In this document: positions 11,468 through 23,120 of the stretch, piece after piece
Numbering within the stretch: the stretch's first letter is position 1
Layout: every line of letters begins with the position of its first letter
Made by a program: the position numbers and the translations under genes
Assembly (NCBI RefSeq): GCF_030272615.1
Contig: NC_081407.1
Location: forward strand, 101,911,897-101,975,896
Reading direction: 5' to 3'
Origin: Cryptomeria japonica
Lineage: Eukaryota > Streptophyta > Pinopsida > Cupressales > Cupressaceae
DNA: 64,000 nt
Notes under the pieces: generated by a model
What the model was told of the DNA's origin: nothing
Database searches by the model: none
Seen by the model: only the letters and a program-made list of their open reading frames with translations

Positions 11468-12639
11468 AGTCATTCTTTTGTTTCTCAACTAATTTAGATA
11501 TAAGTTATAAATTGTTATTATAAGAATGATTATTGGTATTTATGGAAATGTTGACTTTATTAGTCTATTTTGTGAGATCTAAATGTTAACTTTATTAATT
11601 AGAAAGTTGTATATTTTTACTTTAGGGAACACAAATTTCATATAAGTCAATAGAGATATGAGAAGCCTCCAAGTTAATATTCTATTGGAAGTGAACTAAG
11701 AAGTTAACATTAACAAATAAATTTCATTCTTATTTCTTAGGAAGAAAGAAAACTTAAGTATCTTTATTTAATTGACTTTATCTTGCTTGTCAGTTCTAGT
11801 TTGCTAGGAACCTCACACAAGGGTTGGGAGCTCTTTGTTATCTAAGAGCACGAGGGAAGCAATTTCTTTGTGCCTGGGTGGAAAATGCACTTGGACAACA
11901 TTTTTTATCTCACAAGAGCAGATGGAGAGGAGTTTGTGGCAATTGGAGATAATTTTTTATAGTATCTTTATATTTATAATTTCATGTAATATTGACCTCA
12001 TGGCCATTTTGTATATGTAATTCAACCTATAAAATCTCACATTTGTATTATATCTTTGGGTAGAGAGAATATTGTAAATTTAAATTTTGAATTACTTATA
12101 TTTGAAATTATTCAATATTGGAAATTATGAGGAATTTTTGAATTTTATTATTTATGGAAATTTGTGTCTTTGCACAAACTTTGGGCACAAGGAGAGGTAC
12201 CATCGAAGAGGGCCATAAAAAAATGAAGAGGAGATACAAAGCTAATTAGAGCTACATACGATAGATGGATCTTGTATGTGAACAAAATAACAAATCTGAT
12301 TGTCAAATGTAAAATTATGAGAATAGCATACAAAAATTATCACACCAACTGGGAGGGCTATGCCACTATCACCACCATAGATGTTGCGTATTAGATGATG
12401 ACTGAAGGAAAAAATATTGATCTTTGCATGAGCTTATTGTAAGATGTGTTGGATAATGTAGAATGTACCAAACAATCACATTACCACTTCTAGTATGATA
12501 GTGTTATCATTTGTCTAGCATTTTACATTATGAACAATTGCCATCATTTTTGGAGAAGATGTGTGATACTACTAAGTTAGTTATGGCTCAAATTTAAGAC
12601 CATGTTTGACATTTCAAAGATTCCACTTCATAAAAATGC
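11468..12639. other. AT-rich sequence, no gene seen
   Basis: I find no protein homology, repeat array or LTR edge here. Short open stretches on both strands look random. Confidence 0.6.
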
Positions 12640-12963
12640 AAGAAGAGAAAAAAAATAATATAATATGTTTCACAAATATATAGATTGTACTTTTTTCTAG
12701 TAGATAAAGCCCATGATGGAGGCCACAAAATCACAAACCTCGTAAATACCCCAATTATCTTATGAGGTAATTCATGTTGAGATCAAGTCATATGCAACTA
12801 ATATATTAAGCCTCCATATGGACCCTAAAGAAAAGGGGTTCCCCATATATTGGGAATTTATAGATTCAATAAAGAAGAGTAAGATCAAAGAATATGTGGA
12901 GAACATCGAAGAGAAATTCTATGAAAAATTGGTATCTATTAAGAAAGAATTGGAGAAATAAAG
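12640..12963 (+). pseudogene. Short lysine-rich coding relic, family unknown
   Basis: One frame reads YEVIHVEIKSYATNILSLH, then MDPKEKGFPIYWEFIDSIKK, and ends KELEK followed by TAA near 12961. The last 65 codons are open and have a protein-like, charged helical composition. Upstream the frame is broken by stops near 12739. I do not recognise it. It may be the end of a retroelement or host gene relic. Confidence 0.3.
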
Positions 12964-15029
12964 TGAATCCATCCCTAGGAGATCTGGAGACCACATGTAG
13001 GCACATCCTCTACAGAGCCTACATAAGGAGAAAGTAGCCAACTAAGAAAGACAATACTTCCCAATACACCTCCACAAACAAAAATAAAGAGATAAAAGGA
13101 TGTAAGATGTGTAATACTTTTGGGTTCTATATATGATGTGTTGTGTTTGTTTTTGTTATTTAGTTAAGTAGTTAATCTCCTTTCTAGATCTAACTCATTA
13201 TTCCATTAATAAGGCCGAGTTTGGGGTATAAGTTACAATACTAAGAAAGTCATCGTGGTTTCAAACTTTGATCTACATCACCCATAATTCGTTTTAATGA
13301 GGACCAGATAAGAAAATTGGTAAGCACAAAAAACTATTGATCATAAACTTATTCAAATTTTTGAGGTCCATAAACAAAAAATTATATGATTAAAAGAGAG
13401 TTGTGTAGTTTTTTATGTCTCCCTTATATTTCTTAAGAAATTATTTAAAAGTCGTAGTATGCATAATTTTTTTAAAAGTAATCTTTCTCAAATATTTGTG
13501 ATTTTAATGGAAACCAGATTTCTCACTCAAAATATATCTTATAGGGTGCTCCATAAATTTCGACATTTGACTACATGCTTGACAATTAATCATCATTTCT
13601 TTTGTAGTTGGTCAAACACGAAAAGAAATATGGGTGTCTTCTAGATAAGAAATAGTAGATAAGAAATACTTGACAATAGTTCTGAAGAAGAGAAATTTGA
13701 CATTTCTTTAGTTTGAATGAATGAATTTTTATTTTGACAATTTTTGAATAATAAAAAATTGAAAGTAATTTTATGTTTATTAATGTTTTGGAGTGTTTGA
13801 ATTAATAATTAGAAGTGATATAAATACTTTTTGTTGGTAATAAAATTTATATTTATATATATTTTTATGTTATGAATTAAAAAAATTAATTATACAAATA
13901 TTTTTCATGTGTCATTTTGGATATAAATATCTATATCTTACTACTTGTCAAAATGTTTTTTTGGTGAATTTTATTTTAATTTTGTTTACATAATGTAAAA
14001 AAATTGTAGCAATCTTATCTAATACTATCTATAGTATCTTTAAATATCTCTATATAGAATTTGTGTCCAATCATATAATTCTAACTTAGAATTAGTAAAA
14101 TTATTGAAATATATAAAAATTATAGATATTTACATCTTATCAACCATTTTTTATCTTTTAGAAGTTAGCTTATGTTGTGTCACTCTATGAGATTTGTATA
14201 TAGTTTCTTTCAAAAAAATATTGAATTTATGGTTCGAGAATTAAATTTATTTATTTAATTTTTCAAATAAATACACTAAGCTCAAGCAATTTGTTGAAAA
14301 AATACTAATTTAATTATAAATTATTTAGATGTAACAAGTTGTCTAAATAATAGGTCTATAATAGTTGATTAGGAAATTATCTAGACCTTATAAATATTAT
14401 ATTAAAATGTCCCTATTATAATGGAAAGATACAAAGAAAAGAAGTAAGAAGTAAGGGAGGGAGATATAGAGATAGGAAAATGAAGAAATTAAGATGTAAT
14501 GAAAATAAACATGATATTATATTGTATTGTATTGGACTAATAAATAAATAGATTGTCATATATGAAAGTAGCTATGGTGTGTAATGGATTGTGACCCCAC
14601 AATAGTGGGTTACACTTTTTAACCTACTTTGACACTAAAACAAACATTTTGAAAAAAAACTTCACATTCGGACACCTATTATCGCTATATCGTAAGGAAT
14701 TTGTAGATGATGTAAACTAGTGATTTGTGACATTTTGTATGTAGATTCTAAATATCTTTTTATTTTTTATTTTTTTGGAAACAATTTATATCCATTTTTC
14801 TATCTCCCTCGAAGACTATTTTTTAACATTAAACATATTTTAAAAGTGAAACTCACTTGGTAACACATAACTTTTTTTCTAAAATCGATAAAAAATGTGA
14901 TTCTTTAGAATTTAGGTTTGTAACATTGATATCTAATGTTTGCAATTGGTTTCATAACATTATTTTCAATATTTTATATTTTATTAAGTTTTGAAGTTGA
15001 GTTAACTATAATTTAGAAATATTATCAGT
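12964..15029. other. AT-rich sequence, no gene seen
   Basis: About 2 kb of very AT-rich sequence with poly-A/T runs. I see no coding potential, LTR edge or tandem repeat that I can support. Confidence 0.6.
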
Positions 15030-15205
15030 AGGTCTATGTTTGTGTTGGTCTTAATCGTTGTTATTTTGTAGACTGTTTTGTGGGCTTGCCCCATTTTCAT
15101 TTTGCTTTTGCTGCTAGTTTTGGACTTTAATGCTTTTATTCAGGTTTTTTGTAAAACTTTTGGGTTTCGGGTCCCTGTAAAACCCATTTACCTTTATCAA
15201 AAACT
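15030..15205 (+). mobile_element. LINE 3'-end relic
   Basis: The sequence has the composition of plant LINE tails: GTTATTTTGTAGACTG, TTTTGCTTTTGCTGCTAG, GGGTTTCGGGTCCCTGTAAA, then a short A-rich end (ATCAAAAAC). No coding part and no clear target duplication are visible. A comparable tail occurs at 53202-53592. Confidence 0.45.
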
Positions 15206-15474
15206 ACAATTTAGAAATAGGTTAATTTGGTAACTCGTAACTTATTGTGTATGTATTGAAATTCAGTTTTTTTTGTTGCAAAGAGGACTTCAATACGTAT
15301 TGCGTATATATTTTTCATATTTTTTTTCATTTGTTTACTATTTTTCCATAATCATTGAACAAAGAAGTTGATGTTTGGTGAAAAACCTATGTTTAGTTAA
15401 ACTAAAAAATAAATAAATCATAATTAACTTAATATATATTAAAATTGTAATAATTGAAAAGCTCGCTTTTAGTA

Positions 15475-15479
15475 CTACT
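15475..15479 (+). other. Target-site duplication of element 1, left copy
   Basis: CTACT immediately precedes the 5' LTR. The identical CTACT follows the 3' LTR at 33836-33840. A 5-bp duplication is the normal product of Ty3/gypsy integrase. Confidence 0.92.
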
Positions 15480-16932
15480 TGTAGACGTATAAAAATGACC
15501 ACATTCCTAAATGAATATTTTATGTTCATTTCTCCATTTAATTAAATCCAATTTAATTAAATTATCCACATTCCTCTATTTTATTAAGTAAATTACTCAA
15601 ATTTATTTAAATAAAATTCACTATACCCATTTAATGAATAAATCATTTTATTCAATTAAATCCCCCCTATCCACTTTTAATTAAATTCAAATTTAATTAA
15701 ATAGTTATCCTAAATTGAATAAATCTAATTTATTTAATTTCCCCAAATTGCAACCAAATTGAATTAAATTACTTTATTTCAATTAAATCCTATTATCCCT
15801 CCATCCACTTGCAAAATCCTACATCTTCCACTTGCCTTCCTAAACCCCTTTCTAATCCCTTCTAGACCCTTCTAATCGCTTCTAATTAGCCTAACCCATC
15901 ATTCTAAACTTTGTCACATCCCTAAGCAAAGGGGAGGTCACTTCTCAAAACCTCAAAGTCTTTGATAACCATTAAAGGCTTCAAGCCTTCAACCACTTAA
16001 TTCCCCAAAGTCTTCAATAACCATTAATGGTTAACTCAAACCCTCTTACATGGTTAAAGAATTTATTTTAACTCAACCTTCACCCAACCCAAGGGTCTCA
16101 TCAAGCCTTTAATGCTTTGACCATGATTATCTCTTAATCATTTGCACAAAGGTTTATCCTTGGATTAACTCTTAAACCATTGGGTAAGCCTAACTTAAGC
16201 TTAACCCTTATCTCTAGATAACCATAAGGTCTTCTCAGGCATTTAATGCCTCCAACCCCTTCTCTCAACCCAACCCTATGTTGGCACTTGTCACCATTTC
16301 ATTGGTGACAATTGCAAACATGGATCCCCAACTTTCAAACTCAACCCTTGATTAAACCATTCAATCTTGACCATCCATTGCCCTATTTTTGCTATAAATA
16401 GAGCTCTCATTCTTCCATTTTAATCATCCTCCAAATTTGTAGTATCACACTTATACTCAAATACATTCAAGCTCTCATATATCATTTTTATGCTCATCAT
16501 TTAGTCTCTCTTTAGAGTAGAAATTAGTCTAAATATGCATATTTAAAATATTTTCTTTATCATTTAGCTCAATCATAGACTAAATATATCATGTTAGGAT
16601 AGTATTCATACTAACCTTGTCATCTTATAATCTAGTTTATTGCATTTCTAAAATCATGCATAGCTTAGGATGCATTTCATTCTAAAATCTATCAAAACAT
16701 CCCTCGTTCTTGCATTTGCCATCCCTAAACCATTTTGCTCAGTGATCTGAGAGCAAAAACATTGGTTTGAGGGAAATTGTGAGATAGAGAACCATGGGAC
16801 CCACCTTGGGAAGCTAAGTAATACTTCGTTACTCCATAGCTTGCACCAAGAAGTCTTGTGTGTGTGTGTGGATAGGTCTTTTGACAATATTTTCACATAT
16901 TGAGATTTATCAACCCACTTTTCCCACATACA
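15480..16932 (+). repeat. Element 1 5' LTR
   Basis: Begins TGTAGACGTATAAAAATG and ends TTTTCCCACATACA, 1453 bp. It is the same length as the 3' LTR, with about 20 differences by hand count (about 1.4%), mostly transitions. The first 330 bp are AT-rich with many TTTAATTAAAT motifs. A TATA box lies at 16393. Confidence 0.96.
16393..16400 (+). promoter_or_regulatory. TATA box of the element 1 5' LTR
   Basis: GCTATAAATAGAGCTC is a near-ideal plant TATA box, about 540 bp before the LTR end, which would put the U3/R boundary near 16425. The 3' LTR has the same box at 33296-33303. Confidence 0.75.
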
Positions 16933-16936
16933 TTTC

Positions 16937-16952
16937 TAGCGCCCACCATGGG
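16937..16952 (+). other. Primer-binding site of element 1 (altered)
   Basis: Four bases after the LTR the sequence reads TAGCGCCCACCATGGG. The matching site of element 2 (51917-51934, minus) starts TGG, as a site complementary to a tRNA CCA end must. The second base here is A, a G-to-A change in this copy. Confidence 0.7.
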
Positions 16953-17020
16953 ACTAGACCCCATATATCAAATCGGCTTTTGAAACTAACTACTTTTGCA
17001 GACACGCGGGAAAAATGAAT

Positions 17021-17270
17021 TAGCGTGTTCAATTCACTGTTTAGCGCATCCGGTTAACAGCTTAGCGCATCCGGTCCATTGTTCAGCACGTGGAGTCCAT
17101 CATCTAGCACATGTAGTTAATATATTAGCGCATCAAATCACCAATTTTCCTATAGGTCTCAGCGTGAAAGAAAAACAGAGTAGCGCATCCAGTAAACAGT
17201 GTAGCGCATTGGGACATTATTTTAGCGCATCTAGGTTATATTGTAGCACGTACAATCCTTTCTGTAGCGC
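17021..17270 (+). repeat. Leader array A: TAGCGC motif at 21-bp period
   Basis: TAGCGC or one-base variants start at 17021, 17042, 17063, 17084, 17105 and 17126, then after a 34-bp step at 17160, 17181, 17202, 17223, 17244 and 17265. All other spacings are exactly 21 bp. Only the motif (usually TTAGCGCAT) is conserved, and the other 12 or so bases drift. Because 21 is a multiple of three, the stretch reads as an open frame with Leu-Ala-His about every seven residues. There is no evidence it is translated. Confidence 0.95.
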
Positions 17271-17989
17271 ATCACAGACAGAAGGTAAAAATTAAAATTG
17301 TAACTGAAATAAAATTTAGACTTGTAGAAGTCCACCAAAATCCAGATTTCTCTAACTATTTGATTGGAATTTTGCAGGACTCTGACAATTTCTTGCAGGT
17401 AGAGCTGGATTTTATTTGTAGAATTACAAATAGTTTTAGATTCTGGCTAACTTAGTTAAGTTAGTTAAAATTTAGAGTCATTTTAATTCTTGTTGGATAA
17501 AATTGAACTCACCTTACTTTGGGCTGTAAAACGAATCACAACAACAATCTTTTCTTACTTTTTTAGGAGAAAATTTCTTAGTTTGGGTTCTAAAAAGAAC
17601 AAAACAATCTTTATTTTTGCAAGAAAGGGGTAAAAAGAATATCACCATCCTTTGGTGCTTAAAAGGATCAATTTTATATTTTACAAGAAAAAGGAACCTC
17701 ACTTCAATAAATTTTGTTTCAAATCAAAGAGGGAAGTCCTTCCCCTTTTATCAATTTCTTTTGTTGACCACCAAGATCAAAATTTTGCTTTGTTGACCAA
17801 TTCTTTTTCATAGATCAAAAAATCATTGCCTTCAAAGGATAAAATAAACACCATGTTTTTGTGGAGCAACATCTCCACATATATTTTAGCAAATCACTGA
17901 ATTGAAAGGCTAAAAAGAACCAACTTGATTACTTTGTCTCGAAAGTGGAAGGAATATGCTCTCCCCTTAAACTGGGTGATCAAAAATCT

Positions 17990-18330
17990 AGACCACTCTT
18001 ACGGCTTTCTGTACTTCAAGCATTTACATCCTTTAGCAGGCCTGCCTTCCCGAGGAGTTGGAATCAACTCTTAAAGCCGTTTATGGTCGGTGTGAAGGGA
18101 ACGACCTAAGTGGGGAACAACTTTGACGCCAAGAATTCCAACTCACTATAATCAAACGTGGAAAGTGACGAAAGTCATTTTCAATGGTTGCGCGCAGCGA
18201 TTAGCCTTCCCCCAGTATCCTTGAGATACGTAAAGCCTTTGTTCTAAAGGTTGGGAAGCCTCCTGAGGGATTTTATCACTAACGATCGAACGGGAAGCCT
18301 GATTACGAACCATAGAAATAGAAGCTTTGA
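17990..18330 (+). promoter_or_regulatory. Conserved leader segment between the two arrays
   Basis: This non-coding block shares words with 51030-51345 (minus) of element 2: TCTAGACC, TTTAGCAGGCCTGCC, GAGGAG, GGAACGACCTAAGTGGG and GGGA(A/G)(A/G)CCTC, in the same order, while the surrounding leader is not alignable by eye. It includes the hairpin CCTTTGTTCTAAAGG at 18236-18250. Conservation between diverged elements suggests a functional RNA or DNA signal such as packaging, dimerisation or translation control; which one is unknown. Confidence 0.7.
18236..18250 (+). other. Leader hairpin with covarying stem
   Basis: CCTTT-GTTCT-AAAGG forms a 5-bp stem with a 5-base loop. At the equivalent place element 2 has CCTTG-GTTTT-CAAGG (51089-51103, minus). 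The closing T-A pair has become G-C on both sides, a compensatory change that supports pairing. Confidence 0.55.
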
Positions 18331-18804
18331 ATCGAGTCTATAACCAGACATTTATAACATCATAGTGCAAGGGTGGGGAAGAATCCACCCCCAAGATTAC
18401 TCACCATATATCTTCCAAGATAACTACTCAACTGTGAAGCAATTCACTTTGAGTTAATTTATGGCAAAAGGCAAAAAAATGGGTGCCCTTTAGGGGGTGA
18501 CATGGCTGTTTGAGCTGATGAAGTATCGGGACTAGTGGGCTATGATGTTATTTATAACCCTTGACTAAAGAGTCTTTCTGAAGTGTATTATGCGTATCCA
18601 ACCCTGTTAAAACATTGGGGATTTGAACACATCCTCGTAGAACATACACTTTTTGTTAGATTAGATAAAATGGTTGTACTTTTTGTGCTGTGCTTGCATT
18701 TATTACTTCAGAGAATCATCCATCAAACTTGAAAAATTCACAACAAAAATTCAAAATTCCAAAATTCCAAAAAAAAATCAACCAAAGGAAAAATCAGGGC
18801 AGTT

Positions 18805-19174
18805 TAGCGCATAAGAGCAACTTCTTAGTGCGTGGGGTATTTCTATAGCGCATCCAAACATCCAGTTAGTGCGTCGGTTCCAAATAGCAGTGTTTTATCC
18901 CAAGTCAAATCAATGTTGAAACATTTAGCGCATCAGAAAAACAATCTAGCGCGTGGAAGCAACAACTTAGTGCGTGAAAACAAAAAATTAGCGCATAAAA
19001 TCCAACAGTTAGCGTGTGATAGGCCCAAGATAGCACATAGCTTTTCAAAGCTAGAAAACAATTTTTAAACATTCCAAAAACTTTAGCGTGTGTCTGGGGG
19101 CAGCCTAGCGCGTGTGGTTATTATTTTAGCGCATAAAAGCATTTCAGTAGCGCATGTAGTCTCTGTTCTAGTGC
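18805..19174 (+). repeat. Leader array B: TAGCGC motif at 21-bp period
   Basis: TAGCGC, TAGTGC or TAGCAC start at 18805, 18826, 18846, 18867, 18885, 18926, 18947, 18968, 18989, 19010, 19031, 19084, 19106, 19127, 19148 and 19169. Most steps are 21 bp. It lies between the conserved leader segment and gag. Same motif and period as array A, with different filler. Confidence 0.93.
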
Positions 19175-20032
19175 GTGATCAAAAACAAAAAAACAGAGGG
19201 CAAAACCAGGAAGAATTTTGAATTTTTCAAAAACATTTTTAGAAGCCTTTTTCCATCAACATCATTTTTCATCAAAACAGAGTGACAAAAACAAACCGTT
19301 AAAACTATTTCTTGAGCTAAATTTGTGTCAAAACAAACATTGTCAAAATCCTAAATGAATCACGTGATAAAAGATGTCTCTCTTATCATAATCCAGAAAC
19401 CTCATCATCAGTATCAACAGAATCCTTTACCATCTTACGGATTTTTACCTCAAACACACTTGTTTAAAATTTTCAAATTGTCAAATCAAGTTTCCATATC
19501 GGGAGGCTTCTATCCATATCATTTGACACGCTTTGTCGTGAAGGGGCATCTAAACCTTCACTTTGATAGAGTAAAATTTGAAATTTTCAAAAACAGGATC
19601 AACTGAATCCAAACAAATCAAAGGAAACCATTGATCACTCATGCATGACTAATCCCCATATTCTGAGAAGAAAGAACCTTTATCATAACATCACGTTGAA
19701 GAAACAACAACCTAGTTTTTCCAAATTCATCAAGAGAAATAAGTTTTTATACATCAATCATCAACTCTTCAAATCTCATCGGGTATTCCTTCATCACGTC
19801 AAACAATATATCCAAAACAAATCCAATGAATTTGACAAAGAACCCTTGAAGACAAGAGCCTAATGTCAAAAATCTTTTTTTAATCAAATCATAAACCGCG
19901 GGGGAAAGATCAATCCAGCATTCTTTCCCGACAAATGCATCACGTATAACACATCTCGAGCAGAACCACCCACCCCTGAGCAACACATCGAAGAGAATTT
20001 TGTCCCCTTCATCACTGAAAGTTTCTACTAAA
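19175..20032 (+). other. gag-proximal leader, no gene seen
   Basis: A-rich, C-rich and G-poor sequence between array B and the gag ATG. Short open stretches exist but show no protein-like features. It probably forms the 3' part of the long leader. Confidence 0.5.
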
Positions 20033-21676
20033 ATGCCTGTTACTCGCTCTCAAAAAAACCAACAAAGCGAGACACATGCAGAATCAAGTATGAATCGAAG
20101 GTTGCCAAATCTTTTTGAAGTTCCACCCTTGGAAGAGACTGAAATTTTTGAAGCACTTCTTCAAGAATGTCAGGAAAACCCCTCATTCCAAAAACTTGTC
20201 GAAAGGCTTATGGAAAAAGACAAAGAAAAGTATCTGCTCATGCTCACAAGTAAAGGCGTTAAACTTCCTGAAGATTTAGACACAGATATTTTTCAAACCA
20301 GATCTCGACAATATGCATATCAAGAACAAAAAAGAGAAGAAGAAACTCACATACCTGAGCAACATAATCCAGAACAACGTCTACCAGAAATGCGTATACC
20401 TGAGCTAGAAACTCCAGAACAAAACATACTGTTTACTACACCTTTTCAGCTAAGATCAAATACGAGGGAAGAACTCTTTCCTCGGAAAAATAATGTGCCT
20501 TTGGTTGCTCTTACTCAACAAATGCAAATGTTGCAAAGAAAAATACAAGATATACAACAAGGGACAACAGTACGGTACTCTTTAAACGAAATCTGTCCTT
20601 ATCCATTTGACAGAAGATTGAACATGGTACTTTTTCCTCCAAACTCAGATGTTCCCAAATTTGACAAATATGATGGGAAAAGTGATCCCCGGGATCATGT
20701 TCGATAATTTTGCACCATGAGTCTTAAATTTGCTCATGATGACACCTATCTGATGAGGTTATTCCCAAGAAGCCTGGGAGGACAAACAATGGAATGGTTA
20801 TCCAAAATTACACCACCTGTCAGATCATTTGATGAATTGGTTAACAAATTCATAACCCAATATTCCTATAACATTCAACATGCCATAACCATGCTAGATG
20901 TCTGTAATACCAAACAAAAGAACAATGAAACATTCATGATGTTCCTTCAACGTTGGCGACGTATGGTATCATGATATCCTCGAGAAATTCCAGAAAAGGA
21001 GAAAATGAAAATCTTCATCGATAACTTAAATGGTGAAATGAGTTACAGACTAAAACTTCAATGCATACCATCTTTTGCTAAATTGATTGAAAATGGCATT
21101 CAAGTAGAGGAAGCTTGTGTCAAAAAGGGAACACTCAAATTCTACAAGGAAGGAACAAACTCATCAAACTACAATAATCAGAACAACACCAACCTTGACA
21201 AATCTCGATTTTGGACTCGAAACAAAAACGAAGGCAACAATGAATCATATGATCCCAAATCTAAGCAACCAGTGCTTGCATTATCCAGAAATCCTCAAAA
21301 TACGAAAAATCCTAAAAATGCTAATCCCAATGCTAACACATATGCACCAAACACCAATCAAGGACAACTCAACACAAACAACACCAACAATACTCAAAGC
21401 AAAAACATGAATCCAGGACTTACCAACAATTCACGCAACAACACGAACAATTTCCAAAAGCGTATCTTCACACCACTAGGACAATCACTAGAATCAGCAT
21501 TTAGAGAACTTTTGGTAAACAAGATTCTTTCTTTGCCTCCAATCAGCAACTATGAACCCCCAATCAAACCACCTTGGTGGAATGATTCACATTATTGTGA
21601 TTTCCATCGTAACAAGGGTCATAGAACAAACGAGTGCATGAGATTGAAACACCTGGTACAGGACATGATTGATTGA
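20033..21676 (+). other. gag: gag region and zinc knuckle
   Basis: The retrotransposon gag core spans about 20655-21125, with FDKYDGKSDPRDHV, LFPRSLGGQTMEWLS, FITQYSYNI and FLQRWRRM. An Asn-rich linker follows (21165-21450). The knuckle YCDFHRNKGHRTNEC lies near 21594-21640 and has the C-x2-H-x4-H-x4-C spacing of Tat/Athila-type gags. Stops at 20705, 20972 and 21674 break it. The gag of element 2 at 49842 is a clear homologue. Confidence 0.9.
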
Positions 21677-22235
21677 GGTGACTTAACGGTGGACGGTCTC
21701 AAAACAAATGGTGATCACGGAGCCTTCAAAAATCCTCTCCCAAATTACAACAAAGATGGAGCCTCAACCTCAGATGATACACGTGGAGCTCGTATCAATC
21801 ATATCTACAACAACACCATCAACCACATCTCAACTGAAGATCATCAAGTAAATGTAATCACCATTCGAGATCGCCATGATCATGAATCTGTCAATGTAAC
21901 AACCCGAACTCAGAAATATGTCTTGAAGGGACATACTGCACCTACAACTGCCACACCAAAAATCCAATATGACTTGGTTAGCCAACTATGCAAAACTCCA
22001 GCTCAGATATCTATACTAGAATTGTTGAAACTATCACCAAAACACAAAGACATATTGGAGCAAGCGCTATTGGAAACAAATGTACCTCAAAATCTGGATA
22101 CAGATAGATTTCAAGCCATGGTCACCCATATAATAGGACCTCATAACCTCACCTTCTCAGAACATGACGATGCTTCCTTAAGTCATCCGCATAATACTCC
22201 TCTCCATATTGAAGTCATTGTTTACAAACACTGAG

Positions 22236-22600
22236 TAAAAAGAGTCCTAATAGATGGAGGAGCTGGACTTAATATTTGTACTTTAAAACTTATCGGCGCA
22301 TTAGGCTTCTCAGAAGAATCTATTGATCCCTGCAAGAAGATTACCATAAAAGCATATGATGATGAGGAAAGGTCTTCTAAAGGAACTGTGATATTATCTA
22401 TTCAAGTGGGACCAGTGCAAAAAGCTACTATATGTCAAGTCTTAGACATAGATCTCACCTACAATATTTTGTTAGGGCAACCCTGGATACATGAAATGCA
22501 AGCAGTACCTTCTATGTATCACCAGTGTGTTAAGTTTCCTTATGATGGACAAGAAATCTCCATATCAGCTGATCATAATCCGTTTCAACATTGCAATGCA
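22236..22600 (+). other. Protease domain
   Basis: The flap and active-site segment reads LIDGGAGLNICTLKL near 22248-22292, followed by LDIDLTYNILLGQPWIHEM near 22443-22499. The catalytic triplet is D-G-G instead of the usual D-S/T-G, which is common in this lineage. A TGA at 22232 lies just before it. Confidence 0.85.
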
Positions 22601-22994
22601 ATGGGGGCAGCCCAGGATAGTTTGGTTCCTCATAATAGAGAAAAGCAGCGATCTTTGACATCAGATTTACAAACAGCAAAGCCCAACTCCTTATTTGAAG
22701 ACTTCAAGCAGAAAATGCAAATCAAAGACCAAGGCATGGGAGAATACTCTTTGGAACCTTTATGTTTGGCTAAATTGCCAAGATCACCTAGCTCGCATGG
22801 TTTTCCTACTACATCAACACATCTGGCCACTCAGCCCATGACCAAATTTGATGGTACCTTCATCCAATTAGGTACTCTAGCACATGAATCAGAAGACAAG
22901 GACATTCTTAGCTGGTTATACAAAGATGAGGAAGAAGATAATAGAGCAGCCGCTCTGGACATTGTTCTACCAACACACCTGTATGGAAAAGGAT

Positions 22995-23120
22995 ACTTAA
23001 TCATGAAGCAAATGGGATATGATGGTAAAGGGCCTATTGGGAAATGCAAAGAAGGAGTCACTGAACCTATAGATCTTCCTTCACAACCTAGTAGAAACAA
23101 AGTAAGATTGGGTTCTAAGC
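22995..23120 (+). other. G-patch domain
   Basis: IMKQMGYDGKGPIGKCKEG followed by TEPIDLP matches a glycine-rich G-patch: aromatic, then G-x-G-x2-G spacing. Element 2 carries the same domain at 47881-47800 (IQRMGYSGTGSLGKHQEG). G-patches act in RNA binding or RT stimulation in some retroelements; the role here is inferred. Confidence 0.8.

Noticed and set aside
16654-16929. 91-codon minus-strand open stretch, also found at 33557-33832
   Set aside because: It lies inside both LTRs of element 1 and is duplicated only because LTRs are; no protein-like features.
16996-17295. 99-codon protein with Leu-Ala-His heptads
   Set aside because: Openness follows from the 21-bp period. Kept as a repeat array; translation is only mentioned as an alternative.
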